DNA of 64,000 nucleotides, from contig NZ_JACJSD010000002.1 in NCBI RefSeq assembly GCF_014697615.1, positions 1-64,000 of the forward strand, read 5' to 3'. The notes beneath the pieces were generated by a model. The model searched no databases and was not told the DNA's origin. It saw nothing but the letters and a program-made list of their open reading frames with translations. The translations under genes were made by a program, and so were the position numbers. This DNA comes from Nostoc sp. FACHB-280. GTDB taxonomy: Bacteria > Cyanobacteriota > Cyanobacteriia > Cyanobacteriales > Nostocaceae. Of this stretch, positions 55,401 to 63,600 are shown one piece after another; positions within the stretch are counted from its first letter, which is position 1; each line of letters opens with the position of its first letter.

Positions 55401-55525
55401 CCTTTATCATCTCCCATCGGCTTTCTAGTCTGCGCCATACCGACAATATCCTAGTTCTCAACCAAGGTATGTTAGTTGAACAAGGCACCCATCACAAGTT
55501 GATGGCAACCAAAGGTATTGATTAA
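52499..55525 (+). CDS. hetC: HetC, peptidase-domain ABC exporter for heterocyst differentiation
   Basis: A 1008-aa inner-membrane exporter. Residues about 1-265 form a cNMP-binding-like regulatory region. Residues about 308-440 are a C39 peptidase with Cys319 in SSSDCGAACLAMISQYWGK and the His/Asp part in NHYIVVWQIQGDRILIADPAKG; such domains cut double-glycine leaders. Residues about 460-740 are the membrane domain and 770-1000 the ATPase (Walker A GQSGCGKST with Lys819, LSGGQKQ, Walker B ILILDEASSSLD). The call rests on architecture, the adjacent hetP and the NtcA promoter. HetC acts early in heterocyst formation downstream of NtcA. The exported cargo is unknown. Confidence 0.9.
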   Translation: MNPASSFSVQGELKFNKQKQSNTLEAIIIKLLNLVAEDTDLVAEFIPLWTIQEFQLGDNLTRYTENKATADNSNFFYLVCQGRVRLLSFDATLGREVSSQLLLAEQTFGADHLFCDRPLSYRAIGASPGFVAQITIADLQLWLQRLPNLQKHWQKLAVERQALIFFKSYTELRSLNSASLRQFLPNIITSKIPVGASLNTATPANAGRFWLAGGTTSLLVGDSWGYPDVTSPDAIAETDLLVYQLPIEQWESAQVFTSQNPQPKVAVIDHSEITQIPLPKPESSQAEIPPVAEIDFPQQPKAKPRRKYPLILQQSSSDCGAACLAMISQYWGKRFRLNSLRNLAAIDITGASLAGLATAAETLGYTTLQVRASLTKLESQTNPWIAHWQSNHYIVVWQIQGDRILIADPAKGKKWLSRQDFEANWTGYALLLDPTANFHSRKNEKLSLRRYWQTLQRDRQLIQYIILVSLVMQVFGLATPLLTQVVLDQILLLKNFSTLNAFVLGFLCLGVWGIVLNAQRQYLLDYFASRIDVNLIGGFVKHTLQLPLQFFTTRQVEDILSRIPENRQIQQFFTRRAITSPIDAVMIFVYFGVMANLNLRLTLLVVSGIVPVVMLTVGASSFLQQISREVLQTSASQNSATGEIITGIVTVKAAAAEGSVQTYWQKRLLTMVKTRLRGQKLANVLQMLRNLVSHIATTVVLWCGLQLVITGDMSLGKLVAFNMLMSNVIHPVLALLELWDELPAVLTAVERVNDVLDSQPEENPQKPLQVMPSIRGEVQFENVCFRYHPDDQHHTLQNVSFRVKPGQTIGIIGQSGCGKSTLVNLLAGLYRPESGRILIDGIDISTVSPQSLRSQIGFVPQDNFLFSGTILENITLYNPDFSPEQAIAAAKLAEAHSFIRELPLGYNTPVGERGLRLSGGQKQKIAIARALISNPKILILDEASSSLDSESERCLYQKLARLNQHHTTFIISHRLSSLRHTDNILVLNQGMLVEQGTHHKLMATKGID

Positions 55526-55615
55526 TTAACACAGTTCAGTTAAGAAAGTGTTTCTACAGAGACAAGGGAACACTTCGACAGCAATCGTATTTGATGTGTG
55601 AAAATCGAGAGGCTC

Positions 55616-55648
55616 AGATCCCCGACTTCTTCAAGAAGTCGGGGATCT
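55616..55648 (+). terminator. Dispersed GATCCCCGACTT hairpin, third copy (hetC terminator)
   Basis: A 16-bp perfect stem with a one-base centre, 90 bp after the hetC stop and followed by TTTTGG. It is the strongest of the three copies and is placed to end hetC transcription before the hetP promoter. Confidence 0.75.
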
Positions 55649-56211
55649 TTTGGTTCACTTTAGTTCTAGCTAAGTCGGTGTGAGAAAACCCAACTATATT
55701 AAGAAAGGTTAATGAAGCTAAAATCTTCTTCCCTCCTGCCTTTACCCAACTACAAATATTTACGTCGCTCTACTTAAGCGGAAATGGCTTGAAGGCGATA
55801 GGCTAGGCAAGCTTTGTTTGTATAGCCCCAGACTAACTGTATTGTCCTTTATACCAATTCACGAAATTACTGATACAAATCACTTTCTCTGCAACTCGTC
55901 TTCCGGTCGCCGAGCGTTCGCGCAGCGTCTCCGTCAGGAGAAGTCGAGGCGATGCTTTCATATCTGTATCATTTTTAAAGTGAAATGGTATTACCCCTAA
56001 ACCCAACCCCCGCAGATAATTGTTGTACATAATTCCCGGATGAAATTTATATTTTGTTAAAAATATTTTTAACAACGCCAAATACATAAAATTACTTTGT
56101 TATTGATAATGCTCTCGGAATTACGATATTTAGTGATTGTTTATTAGACAAGTTAATGGTAAATTTCTATATGAATTTGAACCAAATAAAAGTTTCTAAT
56201 GAACAATAAAT

Positions 56212-56228
56212 GAGGGGTCAAACCCCTC
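56212..56228. promoter_or_regulatory. HetR-binding palindrome upstream of hetP
   Basis: GAGGGGTCAAACCCCTC differs at one central position from the HetR site known upstream of hetP in Anabaena (GAGGGGTCTAACCCCTC). It is 622 bp before the hetP start, a remote location also known for that gene. The dyad arms are perfect. Confidence 0.88.
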
Positions 56229-56850
56229 AGTAAACAGCGAATCCGTGACAATACTAAAACTTGGATAATACAAATGGAGACATCATAAAAATTCAGTATT
56301 TTTCACTGGTAAAGTTTTAATTGAGAAGATGACATTTAGGAAAAAACGTAGTATAAATACTAAAGTAGCTATTAATTTTTTTGCTAAATAACTTTGAAGT
56401 TCTCAGGGAAAACTAGAGCATTTTCACCAAGCTTTGCTAGAAAAACTAAAGCGAAAGATTATACGGTAAAATTATCAGGGCAGTAGATTAAACTAAGTAT
56501 TGAGAACCTAAACAGAGGGTAAAACTGCGTCTACCAAGAGCCAAGCCACACTTTTATAGTCATTAAAATGACATTACCAAAAGTTGAAAAGTAACTAACT
56601 ACTAAATCAAATACAGTTAACTTTCTACTCCAAGGTCAAGCTCATGGACATCATCATCAGAACACATGCAGTTCTAACCTCAGTACAAGGAATGAAACAG
56701 CTTTCACAGCTATATTTAGTCATTCTCCACAGGTTTATAGCTAAAACTAAACATAATTTTAGAGGGTAGTTGTTACAACATATCACTGCAACAACTATTG
56801 ATTAATTATTGACTACCTGTAACACCTAATTCCCCAGTTCAATTAACACT

Positions 56851-57276
56851 ATGAATCACAATCTAACTAGCGTCAGTAACTTTAATAAAGGTATCAATCC
56901 CCAACAATTTGACCAAATAGTAGAAGCAATTCTCGCTGGTAAGTATTCTTGGGCATGTGTGTTAATGCTACGTGTGGCTGGTTACAACCCATTACATTAC
57001 ATTCCTTATCGCACTTATAACAGATTGCTCAAAGAAAATTCGTCCACAAATAGAACGCAACAACAAGAAGTATCATCTGCTGAGAAATCTGTAGCAACTA
57101 ATTGCTTGGGCAAAATTAAAGACTTAACTTATCTTGAGGTAGTAAGTAAACAAAAAACCGAAATTCGTGGGGGTAATATGGAGCAATGGTTAGCCCAAGA
57201 AAATCAAGAAGAACAGCCCCAAACATCCGCATCAAATAGCGATAACCCATGTAGAACTTTAACAAACAGCAGATAA
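56851..57276 (+). CDS. hetP: HetP, heterocyst commitment protein
   Basis: A 141-aa soluble protein. Residues about 15-62 are the HetP core: [40 protein letters not shown] and [10 protein letters not shown] second conserved block is [22 protein letters not shown] and EQWLAQEN (about residues 88-116). HetP acts downstream of HetR and makes the cell's decision to become a heterocyst irreversible. Paralogues of HetP exist in such genomes, but the neighbouring hetC and the HetR palindrome indicate the true hetP. It is slightly shorter than the 159-aa Anabaena protein as I recall it. A good terminator follows. Confidence 0.88.
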   Translation: MNHNLTSVSNFNKGINPQQFDQIVEAILAGKYSWACVLMLRVAGYNPLHYIPYRTYNRLLKENSSTNRTQQQEVSSAEKSVATNCLGKIKDLTYLEVVSKQKTEIRGGNMEQWLAQENQEEQPQTSASNSDNPCRTLTNSR

Positions 57277-57343
57277 CCTGATGTTATTAATTATTGAAAT
57301 TTATGTAAAATTATCACGTTAATTATACTGTTTCCAATTAACT

Positions 57344-57382
57344 AACCCATCTTTGAGACAATCTCTCAAGGTGGGTTTTGTT
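57344..57382 (+). terminator. Terminator of hetP
   Basis: A stem AACCCATCTTTGAGA / TCTCAAGGTGGGTT with minor mismatches is followed by TTGTTG. It lies about 70 bp after the hetP stop codon. Confidence 0.65.
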
Positions 57383-57952
57383 GTCATAGATTCAAGCTTC
57401 TAGAGCATGGAAAGTCCAGTTTAACCTTGTTATAAAGATTGCAATTAAGGATAAAAATATCTACCAAAATGTGCCAAAATGGCAAATTTAAACTATCAAT
57501 ATCATTTAAATTATACATAGAGCAGATGAGTTAACAAGCTCATCAACAATGATAAAATCATTGAATATCTGACTATGAAATACATTTAACTGATTGTTTT
57601 TGCTGAAGCAGTCAGTATCCCAGAGAGTACATAACTCTGAAACCAAGACAGACAATCAAACTGTTGCTATTGGTGGTTTTGTTTCTCAGGAAGCCTGAGC
57701 ATCAACAAGTTAAAAAGTTGGATTTCCGCAACTTTTACTTTCAATGCCCTCTAGTCAGTTTCTCTATGGTGGGGGAAACTTAGTAGAGCCTTCCATACTT
57801 TTGTAGTCAGAGAAATAGACAACCTAATAGTTAACAGTTGTTGTGACTGAGAGAGCATATAACTACTACACTTTTGTTTTGATGCTCTAAATCCTAGTTC
57901 TACCAAACAGGATAATCTCTGCTGTAATAACACATAATGGATACAGTATTGG
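57383..57952. other. Region with a presumed untranslated transcript
   Basis: No ORF with coding character. The only frames are a TTG-started run ending QTVAIGGFVSQEA and a minus-strand frame of 60 aa; neither is supported. The following strong terminator suggests a small RNA here. Confidence 0.35.
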
Positions 57953-57988
57953 CTGGAAGCTAAAAGCCCAAATAGCTTCCAGTTTTTT
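57953..57988 (+). terminator. Strong orphan terminator before the isomerase gene
   Basis: A perfect 10-bp stem CTGGAAGCTA / TAGCTTCCAG is followed by TTTTTT. It comes about 600 bp after the hetP terminator with no gene between them, and 38 bp before the next gene. A short transcript must begin in 57383-57940. I found no convincing ORF there. Confidence 0.7.
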
Positions 57989-58025
57989 ATGTAAGTTGGT
58001 ATATTTTTAAGCTGTACTAATATCT

Positions 58026-58760
58026 ATGAGTGATTGGTCAAAAGTTTTGCCTGAATCAGAGGAAGTGATGCAATTCCTCAAAAAAGAAATGAGGTTGAAG
58101 GAAGTATCTCAAAATATTTTATTTCACAAAATTATCCGGCAAGCCGCCGAGGCCAGAGATATTACTATCACTCCGGCAGAAATTGAAGCAGAAGCAGAAA
58201 AGCAGCGCCGGGAAAGACATTTAGAAAGAGCCGCAGATACACTGGAATGGTTAGCTGATCAATTAATTACGCCTGAAGATTGGGAAAGGGGAATCTGCGA
58301 TCGCCTATTATCTCACAAACTCGCACAGGTATTATTTGCTAATGAAGTAGAGCATTTTTTTCAGCGAAATCGCGCCGAATTTGAGCAAGTGATTTTGTAT
58401 CAAATGATCATTGACTCAGAAACATTGGCACAAGAGCTATACTATCAAATTGAAGATGGTGAAATCAGTTTTTATCATGCCGCCAAAATTTATGATATCG
58501 ATATTTATCGTCGGCGTAAATGTGGATATGAAGGTATAGTTTATCGTTCTGCACTTCAACCAGATATAGCCACTGTTGTATTTCGAGCGGCACCACAACA
58601 GGTAACATTACCTTATAAAACCGAGCAAGGTTATCACCTTTTTTTGGTTGAAGAATTTATCCCGGCTGAATTAACCAAAGAAAGATATCAAGAGATTATG
58701 GATAAGATGTTTCAAAATTGGTTGCAGACAGAATTGGCATGTATTCTTAAGACTAAATAA
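58026..58760 (+). CDS. Parvulin-like peptidyl-prolyl isomerase of exporter clusters
   Basis: A 244-aa protein with a SurA/PrsA-like architecture. Residues about 25-115 are a helical chaperone part (LKEVSQNILFHKIIRQAAEA, ITPAEIEAEAEKQRRERHLE). Residues about 120-215 are a parvulin-like domain (EVILYQMIIDSETLAQELYY, FYHAAKIYD, then VVFRAAPQQVTLPYKTEQGYHLFLVEEF). There is no signal peptide, so it works in the cytoplasm. Genes of this kind commonly sit beside C39 ABC exporters and HlyD adaptors in cyanobacteria, where they may keep export substrates unfolded. An exporter lies 1.9 kb downstream. Confidence 0.85.
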   Translation: MSDWSKVLPESEEVMQFLKKEMRLKEVSQNILFHKIIRQAAEARDITITPAEIEAEAEKQRRERHLERAADTLEWLADQLITPEDWERGICDRLLSHKLAQVLFANEVEHFFQRNRAEFEQVILYQMIIDSETLAQELYYQIEDGEISFYHAAKIYDIDIYRRRKCGYEGIVYRSALQPDIATVVFRAAPQQVTLPYKTEQGYHLFLVEEFIPAELTKERYQEIMDKMFQNWLQTELACILKTK

Positions 58761-58775
58761 ATCAGTGAGTTTGCA

Positions 58776-58809
58776 GTTGTAGAGATGTTATATACAACTT
58801 CTCTACAAC
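58776..58809. repeat. Dispersed GTAGAGA palindrome
   Basis: GTTGTAGAGA..TCTCTACAAC with an ATATAC-containing centre. A related palindrome, GTAGAGACGTT..AACGTCTCTAC, is at 60613-60640. Both resemble a repeat widespread in filamentous cyanobacteria. The first copy may end the isomerase transcript. Confidence 0.6.
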
Positions 58810-59371
58810 AACAGATGAATTACATCTTCGTAAAGAAACGGTATAAATTATATTAGTATCAGGAGTATAAGTCATTCAACTGTAACCGCTGCGGATTTTT
58901 ATATTCTGTATAATGAATACTTACAGATATATTAACTACTCCCATATTTTTTAATCTACTTTTTGTCCTAAAAATTAGTCATTGTATTTGAGATAAATCT
59001 AATTATTAAACTTTTGATAAAGAAAATATATTTTTTTCATTAAGTTCACCTTTTTTTCATAAAAGCTATTGACTATATTTAGAAAAATTCTTAAAAGAAT
59101 AACAGTTAGGTTAACTTAACAAAGTGAGGAACTACAGGTTTTCGGCAAAATTTCTCTCTTAGCTTACTTTCCTATACTCATCAAGCAATTTTGTGAAACT
59201 AAGTACCAGCGTTACACCAAACTATAGGAAAGTTTGCCAAATTATTCAGTCTTACTAGTTCATCGTTTATTGTGTTTAGGTGTTTACCAGAAACTGCTGT
59301 TTATTGAGGCAAACAACAGCTATGCTGGCCAAATATTTTGTCAGATTTATAAACTACTACTGCTCAATGCT

Positions 59372-59402
59372 CTGCGCTCACAATTTAGGAGCGCAGTTTT
59401 TA
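59372..59402 (+). terminator. Orphan terminator between isomerase and HTH gene
   Basis: Stem CTGCGCTC / GAGCGCAG with a 9-nt loop, followed by TTTTT. It is 610 bp beyond the isomerase stop, so it probably ends a separate short transcript. Confidence 0.6.
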
Positions 59403-59704
59403 ACACAATTTTTCTCCACAGGTAGAATAGTTACTACTAGAAATACTTGTAATTAGATGATTCCAGTAGCAGCTATTCACACAAAACCCTAGATTGTCCG
59501 AACAAATGTAATATGAAAACTTCCCCTGATTATTTGTAAATTCAAGGGGTAAACATTCAACGTCGGCTAAAATTTTTCATCTTCCATCAGTCAGAAGTCA
59601 GCCTTCTAAATCAACAGGTTTTCAAGAGTAAATTTATCTCTTCATCATTGCCAGAGTCTGACTTCATATCGAACAGTAATTGTCAACAATAACTGGTAGT
59701 AATT

Positions 59705-60304
59705 ATGTCAAACTATTCTAGCCAATACCAAGGTTTGGAAAATTATGATCCGCAAGATAGTAAGTTTTTAACACCTTTCCAAAGAAAGGCTTTGTTGAAA
59801 AACTTACAAAGTAATTTACAACCAGAATATCTCCGCAGAATTGAAATTATGTTACTGGCAGATATGGGGAAATCTCAAACTCAAATATGTGAGATTGTAG
59901 GTTGTTCTCAAGAAATGGCACGTTACTGGATTGGCATAGCAGAAGCAGGTTTAGCACATAAATGGAATGAGCGACCAATTGGGAGACCAAAAATTGTCAA
60001 TGCTCAATATATCGACAGATTGAAAGAATTGGTAAGTCATAGTCCGCGTGATTACGGCTACGCATTTACTTATTGGACAGCTCAATGGTTAAGCAAACAT
60101 TTAGCAAATGAATTGGGGATTTCGATTAGCGATCGCCATGTTAACCGCCTACTCAAACAAATGGGACTTTCGACTAAACCTAAAAGTTCCAACCAACAAA
60201 AAACAGAAGAGACAAAAGATAACAATATTACCATTAGTGACTTGCAAACTCACAGTGAACCGACTTTTCCTTGGTCATTTAATTTAATGCAGACAAATCA
60301 ATAA
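59705..60304 (+). CDS. Transposase-type winged HTH protein, stand-alone
   Basis: A 199-aa DNA-binding protein. Residues about 20-75 form a first HTH (LTPFQRKALLKNLQSNLQPE, MGKSQTQICEIVGCSQEMAR). Residues about 90-155 form the winged HTH seen at the N-terminus of IS630/Tc1-type transposases (GRPKIVNAQYIDRLKELVSH, LANELGISISDRHVNRLLKQMG). The DDE catalytic domain is missing, and the C-terminus is a short polar tail. It is probably a domesticated regulator. The exporter gene starts 372 bp downstream on the same strand. Confidence 0.82.
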   Translation: MSNYSSQYQGLENYDPQDSKFLTPFQRKALLKNLQSNLQPEYLRRIEIMLLADMGKSQTQICEIVGCSQEMARYWIGIAEAGLAHKWNERPIGRPKIVNAQYIDRLKELVSHSPRDYGYAFTYWTAQWLSKHLANELGISISDRHVNRLLKQMGLSTKPKSSNQQKTEETKDNNITISDLQTHSEPTFPWSFNLMQTNQ

Positions 60305-60676
60305 GGTTCATTTAAGGTAATGAAGGTCTATCTATTAGACAAAGAGTAAGATTTGGGGGATTCTCCACGCCACATGCTTCAAGTCGGCAAAGCCGCTCAA
60401 CGCAGTGGCTCCCCCACGCCCCCGATTGGGGGACGCAACCGTCCCCCAAACCCCCTCCAAAATCATTTTTTCGTTTTTTGTTGAGTCATTATTTGTGGGT
60501 TTAGTTGTGATTTAGTTTTGTTATTTGAACCTTATTGGGGCTTGAGGCTAGTTTGTTATTTATACTAAGTTGCTTTCAGAAATAGCATTCCTATTCTCTA
60601 GCCTCACCCCAAGTAGAGACGTTTTATACAACGTCTCTACAACCGCGACTTGCTATTAATTTCTGGAGATTAGCAA
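60305..60676. repeat. Dispersed repeat region upstream of the second exporter
   Basis: A GC-rich hairpin-forming repeat (60349-60460; GTTTGGGGG-type arms around GGCAAAGCCGCTCAACGCAG) and the GTAGAGACG palindrome (60613-60640) fill the region. A ribosome-binding sequence TGGAG at about 60663 precedes the exporter ATG. No ORF. Confidence 0.55.
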
Positions 60677-63600
60677 ATGCCATTAGGATTTTCTCAAGAA
60701 CAGTTAGCGCAGCAAATTACTCATACTTTGGGCGAGACATTATCAAGTCAAGATATGGAAAAATGCTTGACGGAAGTGCAAATTGTCGAACCGCCTGTTG
60801 CTAAACAATTTTGGCAAGCAACAACGGCAAATCCGGGGATTTATATGATTGTTACCGGGAAAGTGAGACTGTTGGACAATGCCAATAACTTAATTACTAC
60901 CCTGACAACTGGGGGTGCATTTGGTGAATCAACGTTGTTTCCTGAAGAAGAGTTTTGTTCTTACGTGGCGAGGGCTTCTGTTAACCTGAAATTGGGCTAT
61001 TTACCGGAAGCACTATTGCAGGTGATGATGCAGCAATATCCTAGTATGAGCGATCGCCTGCAAAAAAGAGCAGAACTTTGGAATTTACTCTTATTATGTT
61101 GCCAAAGTGCGCCCATTACCCTCAATGGCTCTGTGGAAGAGATGCTTCAGGCTTTATCTCTCTTCCGGCGACACAATTTAGATACTGGCGCACCTCCAGC
61201 CAAATTATTTCAAGATACTAGACTTTGGCTGTTGCGGCGCGGCAAATTACTCCACGCTGACGGGCGGATATTAACATCCGGCAATATCTATATATATCCC
61301 CAAGAAGGCAGTTGGCAAGCTATACAACCAACCATTGTCTATAGTCTACACAATGCTGATTGGCAAACTGCTGTGGCGTATTGGCCGCAGTTGGCTGATT
61401 TGGCGGGGGAAGAGGGCAGGAGGCAGGAGGCAGGGGGCAGGGGGAGGGGGGAAGAGGAAGGCAGGGGGCAGTGGTTCGGCTCCTTTCGGCTTCGCTCAAG
61501 GCAAGTCGCTCACCAACCGGGGGCAGGGGGCAGGGGAGAAGGAATTTCTCAGTCCCTATCACCGCCGAAGCCCAAGAAGCTGCGTCAAGCTTATTTTCCT
61601 AACCCGACGGTGAAAGCAACTCATGTGTGGGGAAAATTGACGAAACGGTATCCTTTTTTTGAACAACAAAGTGCCGCAGACTGTGGTGCAGCTTGCTTGG
61701 TGATGGTGAGTCGTTATTGGGGTAAGCGTTTAAGTATTAATCGACTGCGAGAGTTAGCCAATGTGAGCCGTGGTGGTGCTTCTTTGAGAGGTTTGACGGC
61801 TGCGGCTGAGAGTGTGGGCTTTGCGACTCGTCCCGTCAAAGCGAGTTTGGATAAATTAGCACAACAAACCCTACCTGCGATCGCACATTGGGAAGGTAAA
61901 CATTATGTCGTTGTCTATGAGATTACCAAGAAAAGGGTAATTATTGGTGATCCGGCGATCGGACAACGCAATCTGACAGTCAGTGAATTTAAAGCAGGGT
62001 GGACTGGTTACGCCTTATTACTCCAACCCACAACCTTACTCAAAGAAGCTGAGGAAGAAAATCTGCAATTTTGGCAGTTTTTTGATTTAGTTAAACCCCA
62101 TTGGCGAGTGCTGTTAGAAGTGTTCATTGCTTCGGTATTTATTCAAGTATTTGGATTAGTGACACCTTTATTTACGCAACTACTTTTAGATAGAGTCATT
62201 GTTCAAGGAAGCACCCTGACATTAAATGCTGTGGGTTTAGGATTGTTGATTTTTGGATTATTCCGCGTCGTTATTAATGGACTGCGACAATATCTTTTAG
62301 ATCACACAGCAAATCGCATCAGCTTATCTTTATTGGTAGGTTTTATCAAACATACCTTTCGTTTACCTCTGGCATTTTTTGAATCGCGTTACGTTGGTGA
62401 TATTGTGTCTCGCGTCCAGGAAAATCAAAAAATTCAGCGTTTTTTGACTGGGGAAGCTTTATCTATCACCTTAGACTTACTGACAGTATTTATTTATGTC
62501 GGGTTGATGTTTTGGTACAGCCCATCAATGGCTTTACTTAGCTTATGTATTGTTCCACCGTTTATGCTGTTGGCACTGGTGGCTACACCATTTTTAAGAC
62601 GAATTAGCCGTGAAGTATTTACCGCCACTGCTAACGAAAATAGTTATTTAATTCAATCTCTCACGGGGATTCGTTCAATTCGTTCGATGTCCATTGAGCA
62701 AACAGTTCGTTGGCATTGGGAAGAATTGTTGAATAATTTGATTAAAAAGACATTTAGCGGGCAAATTGTCGGCAATCAACTGCAAATTTTCAGTGCCACA
62801 ATTGAAACAGTAGTTAGTACAGGGTTGCTGTGGTTTGGGGCATCTTTGGTAATTCAAAATCAACTGACAATTGGACAATTAGTGGCTTTTAATATGCTTT
62901 TGGGTAATATTATTCGCCCTTTCCAAAGATTGGTGGTGTTGTGGAATCAAGTACAGGAAGTGATGATTGCGACCGAGCGTATTAATGATGTTTTAGAAGC
63001 CGAACCAGAAGAAGATTTACAACATCATCCCCGGCAGACTTTACCCAGATTGCAAGGACATATTAAGTTTGAAAATGTCACCTTTCGCTATCATCCAGAC
63101 AGTGATATTAATGTCTTAGAAAATCTCAGTTTTGAAATTAACCCCCAACAAACCGTAGCTGTAGTAGGGCGGAGTGGTTCGGGCAAAACTACCTTATCTA
63201 AATTGATTTTAGGCTTATATCCGCCGACAGATGGTAAAGTTTTAATTGACGCTCACGATGTGACTAGTATATCTTTGCGATCGCTGCGTTCTCAAATTGG
63301 CGTTGTTGACCAAGACACCTTTTTATTTGGTGGCACAATCCGCGAAAACATCAGCATTGCTCACCCCGAAGCTAACTTAGAAGAAATTATCCAAGCGGCG
63401 CGTTTAGCAGGTGCAGATGACTTTATTAAACAATTACCAATGGGTTACGAAACTCAAATTGGTGAAGGTGGCGGAATGTTATCTGGTGGACAGCGACAAA
63501 GAATTGCGATCGCTCGTGCTTTACTCGGCAATCCGCGTTTATTATTATTAGATGAAGCCACCAGTCACCTCGACGCTGAATCTGAACGCATCATTCAAAA

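Larger units (their letters stand above)
55526..56850. other. 1325-bp hetC-hetP intergenic region
   Basis: Holds the hetC terminator hairpin, a dispersed repeat with GTTCGCGCAGCGTCTCCG (55916-55933) and the HetR palindrome. The long distance to hetP suggests a complex promoter. A 41-aa plus-strand frame (56644-56769, starting MDIIIRTHAVL) is open but unsupported. No other gene is visible. Confidence 0.55.
58761..59704. other. 944-bp intergenic region with palindrome and orphan terminator
   Basis: Starts with the palindrome 58776-58809. Later there is an orphan terminator at 59372-59402. The only plus-strand frame (59234-59425) runs through that terminator and is rejected. Otherwise AT-rich with no coding signal. 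Confidence 0.5.

Noticed and set aside
55818-56087. Short frames on both strands near a GTTCGCGCAGCGTCTCCG repeat
   Set aside because: They exist only because of a dispersed GC-rich repeat in an otherwise regulatory region.
57598-57680. Possible double-glycine peptide (..QTVAIGGFVSQEA) as exporter cargo
   Set aside because: The frame has only a TTG start, no ribosome-binding site and stops five residues after the glycines.
57751-57933. Minus-strand ORF of 60 aa
   Set aside because: No start signals or coding character; stands in the presumed small-RNA region.
59234-59425. Plus-strand ORF of 63 aa between isomerase and HTH genes
   Set aside because: It runs through a strong terminator hairpin and has a non-protein-like composition.
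61320-61562. Pro/Leu-rich minus-strand ORF
   Set aside because: Antisense reading of the short tandem repeat inside the exporter gene.
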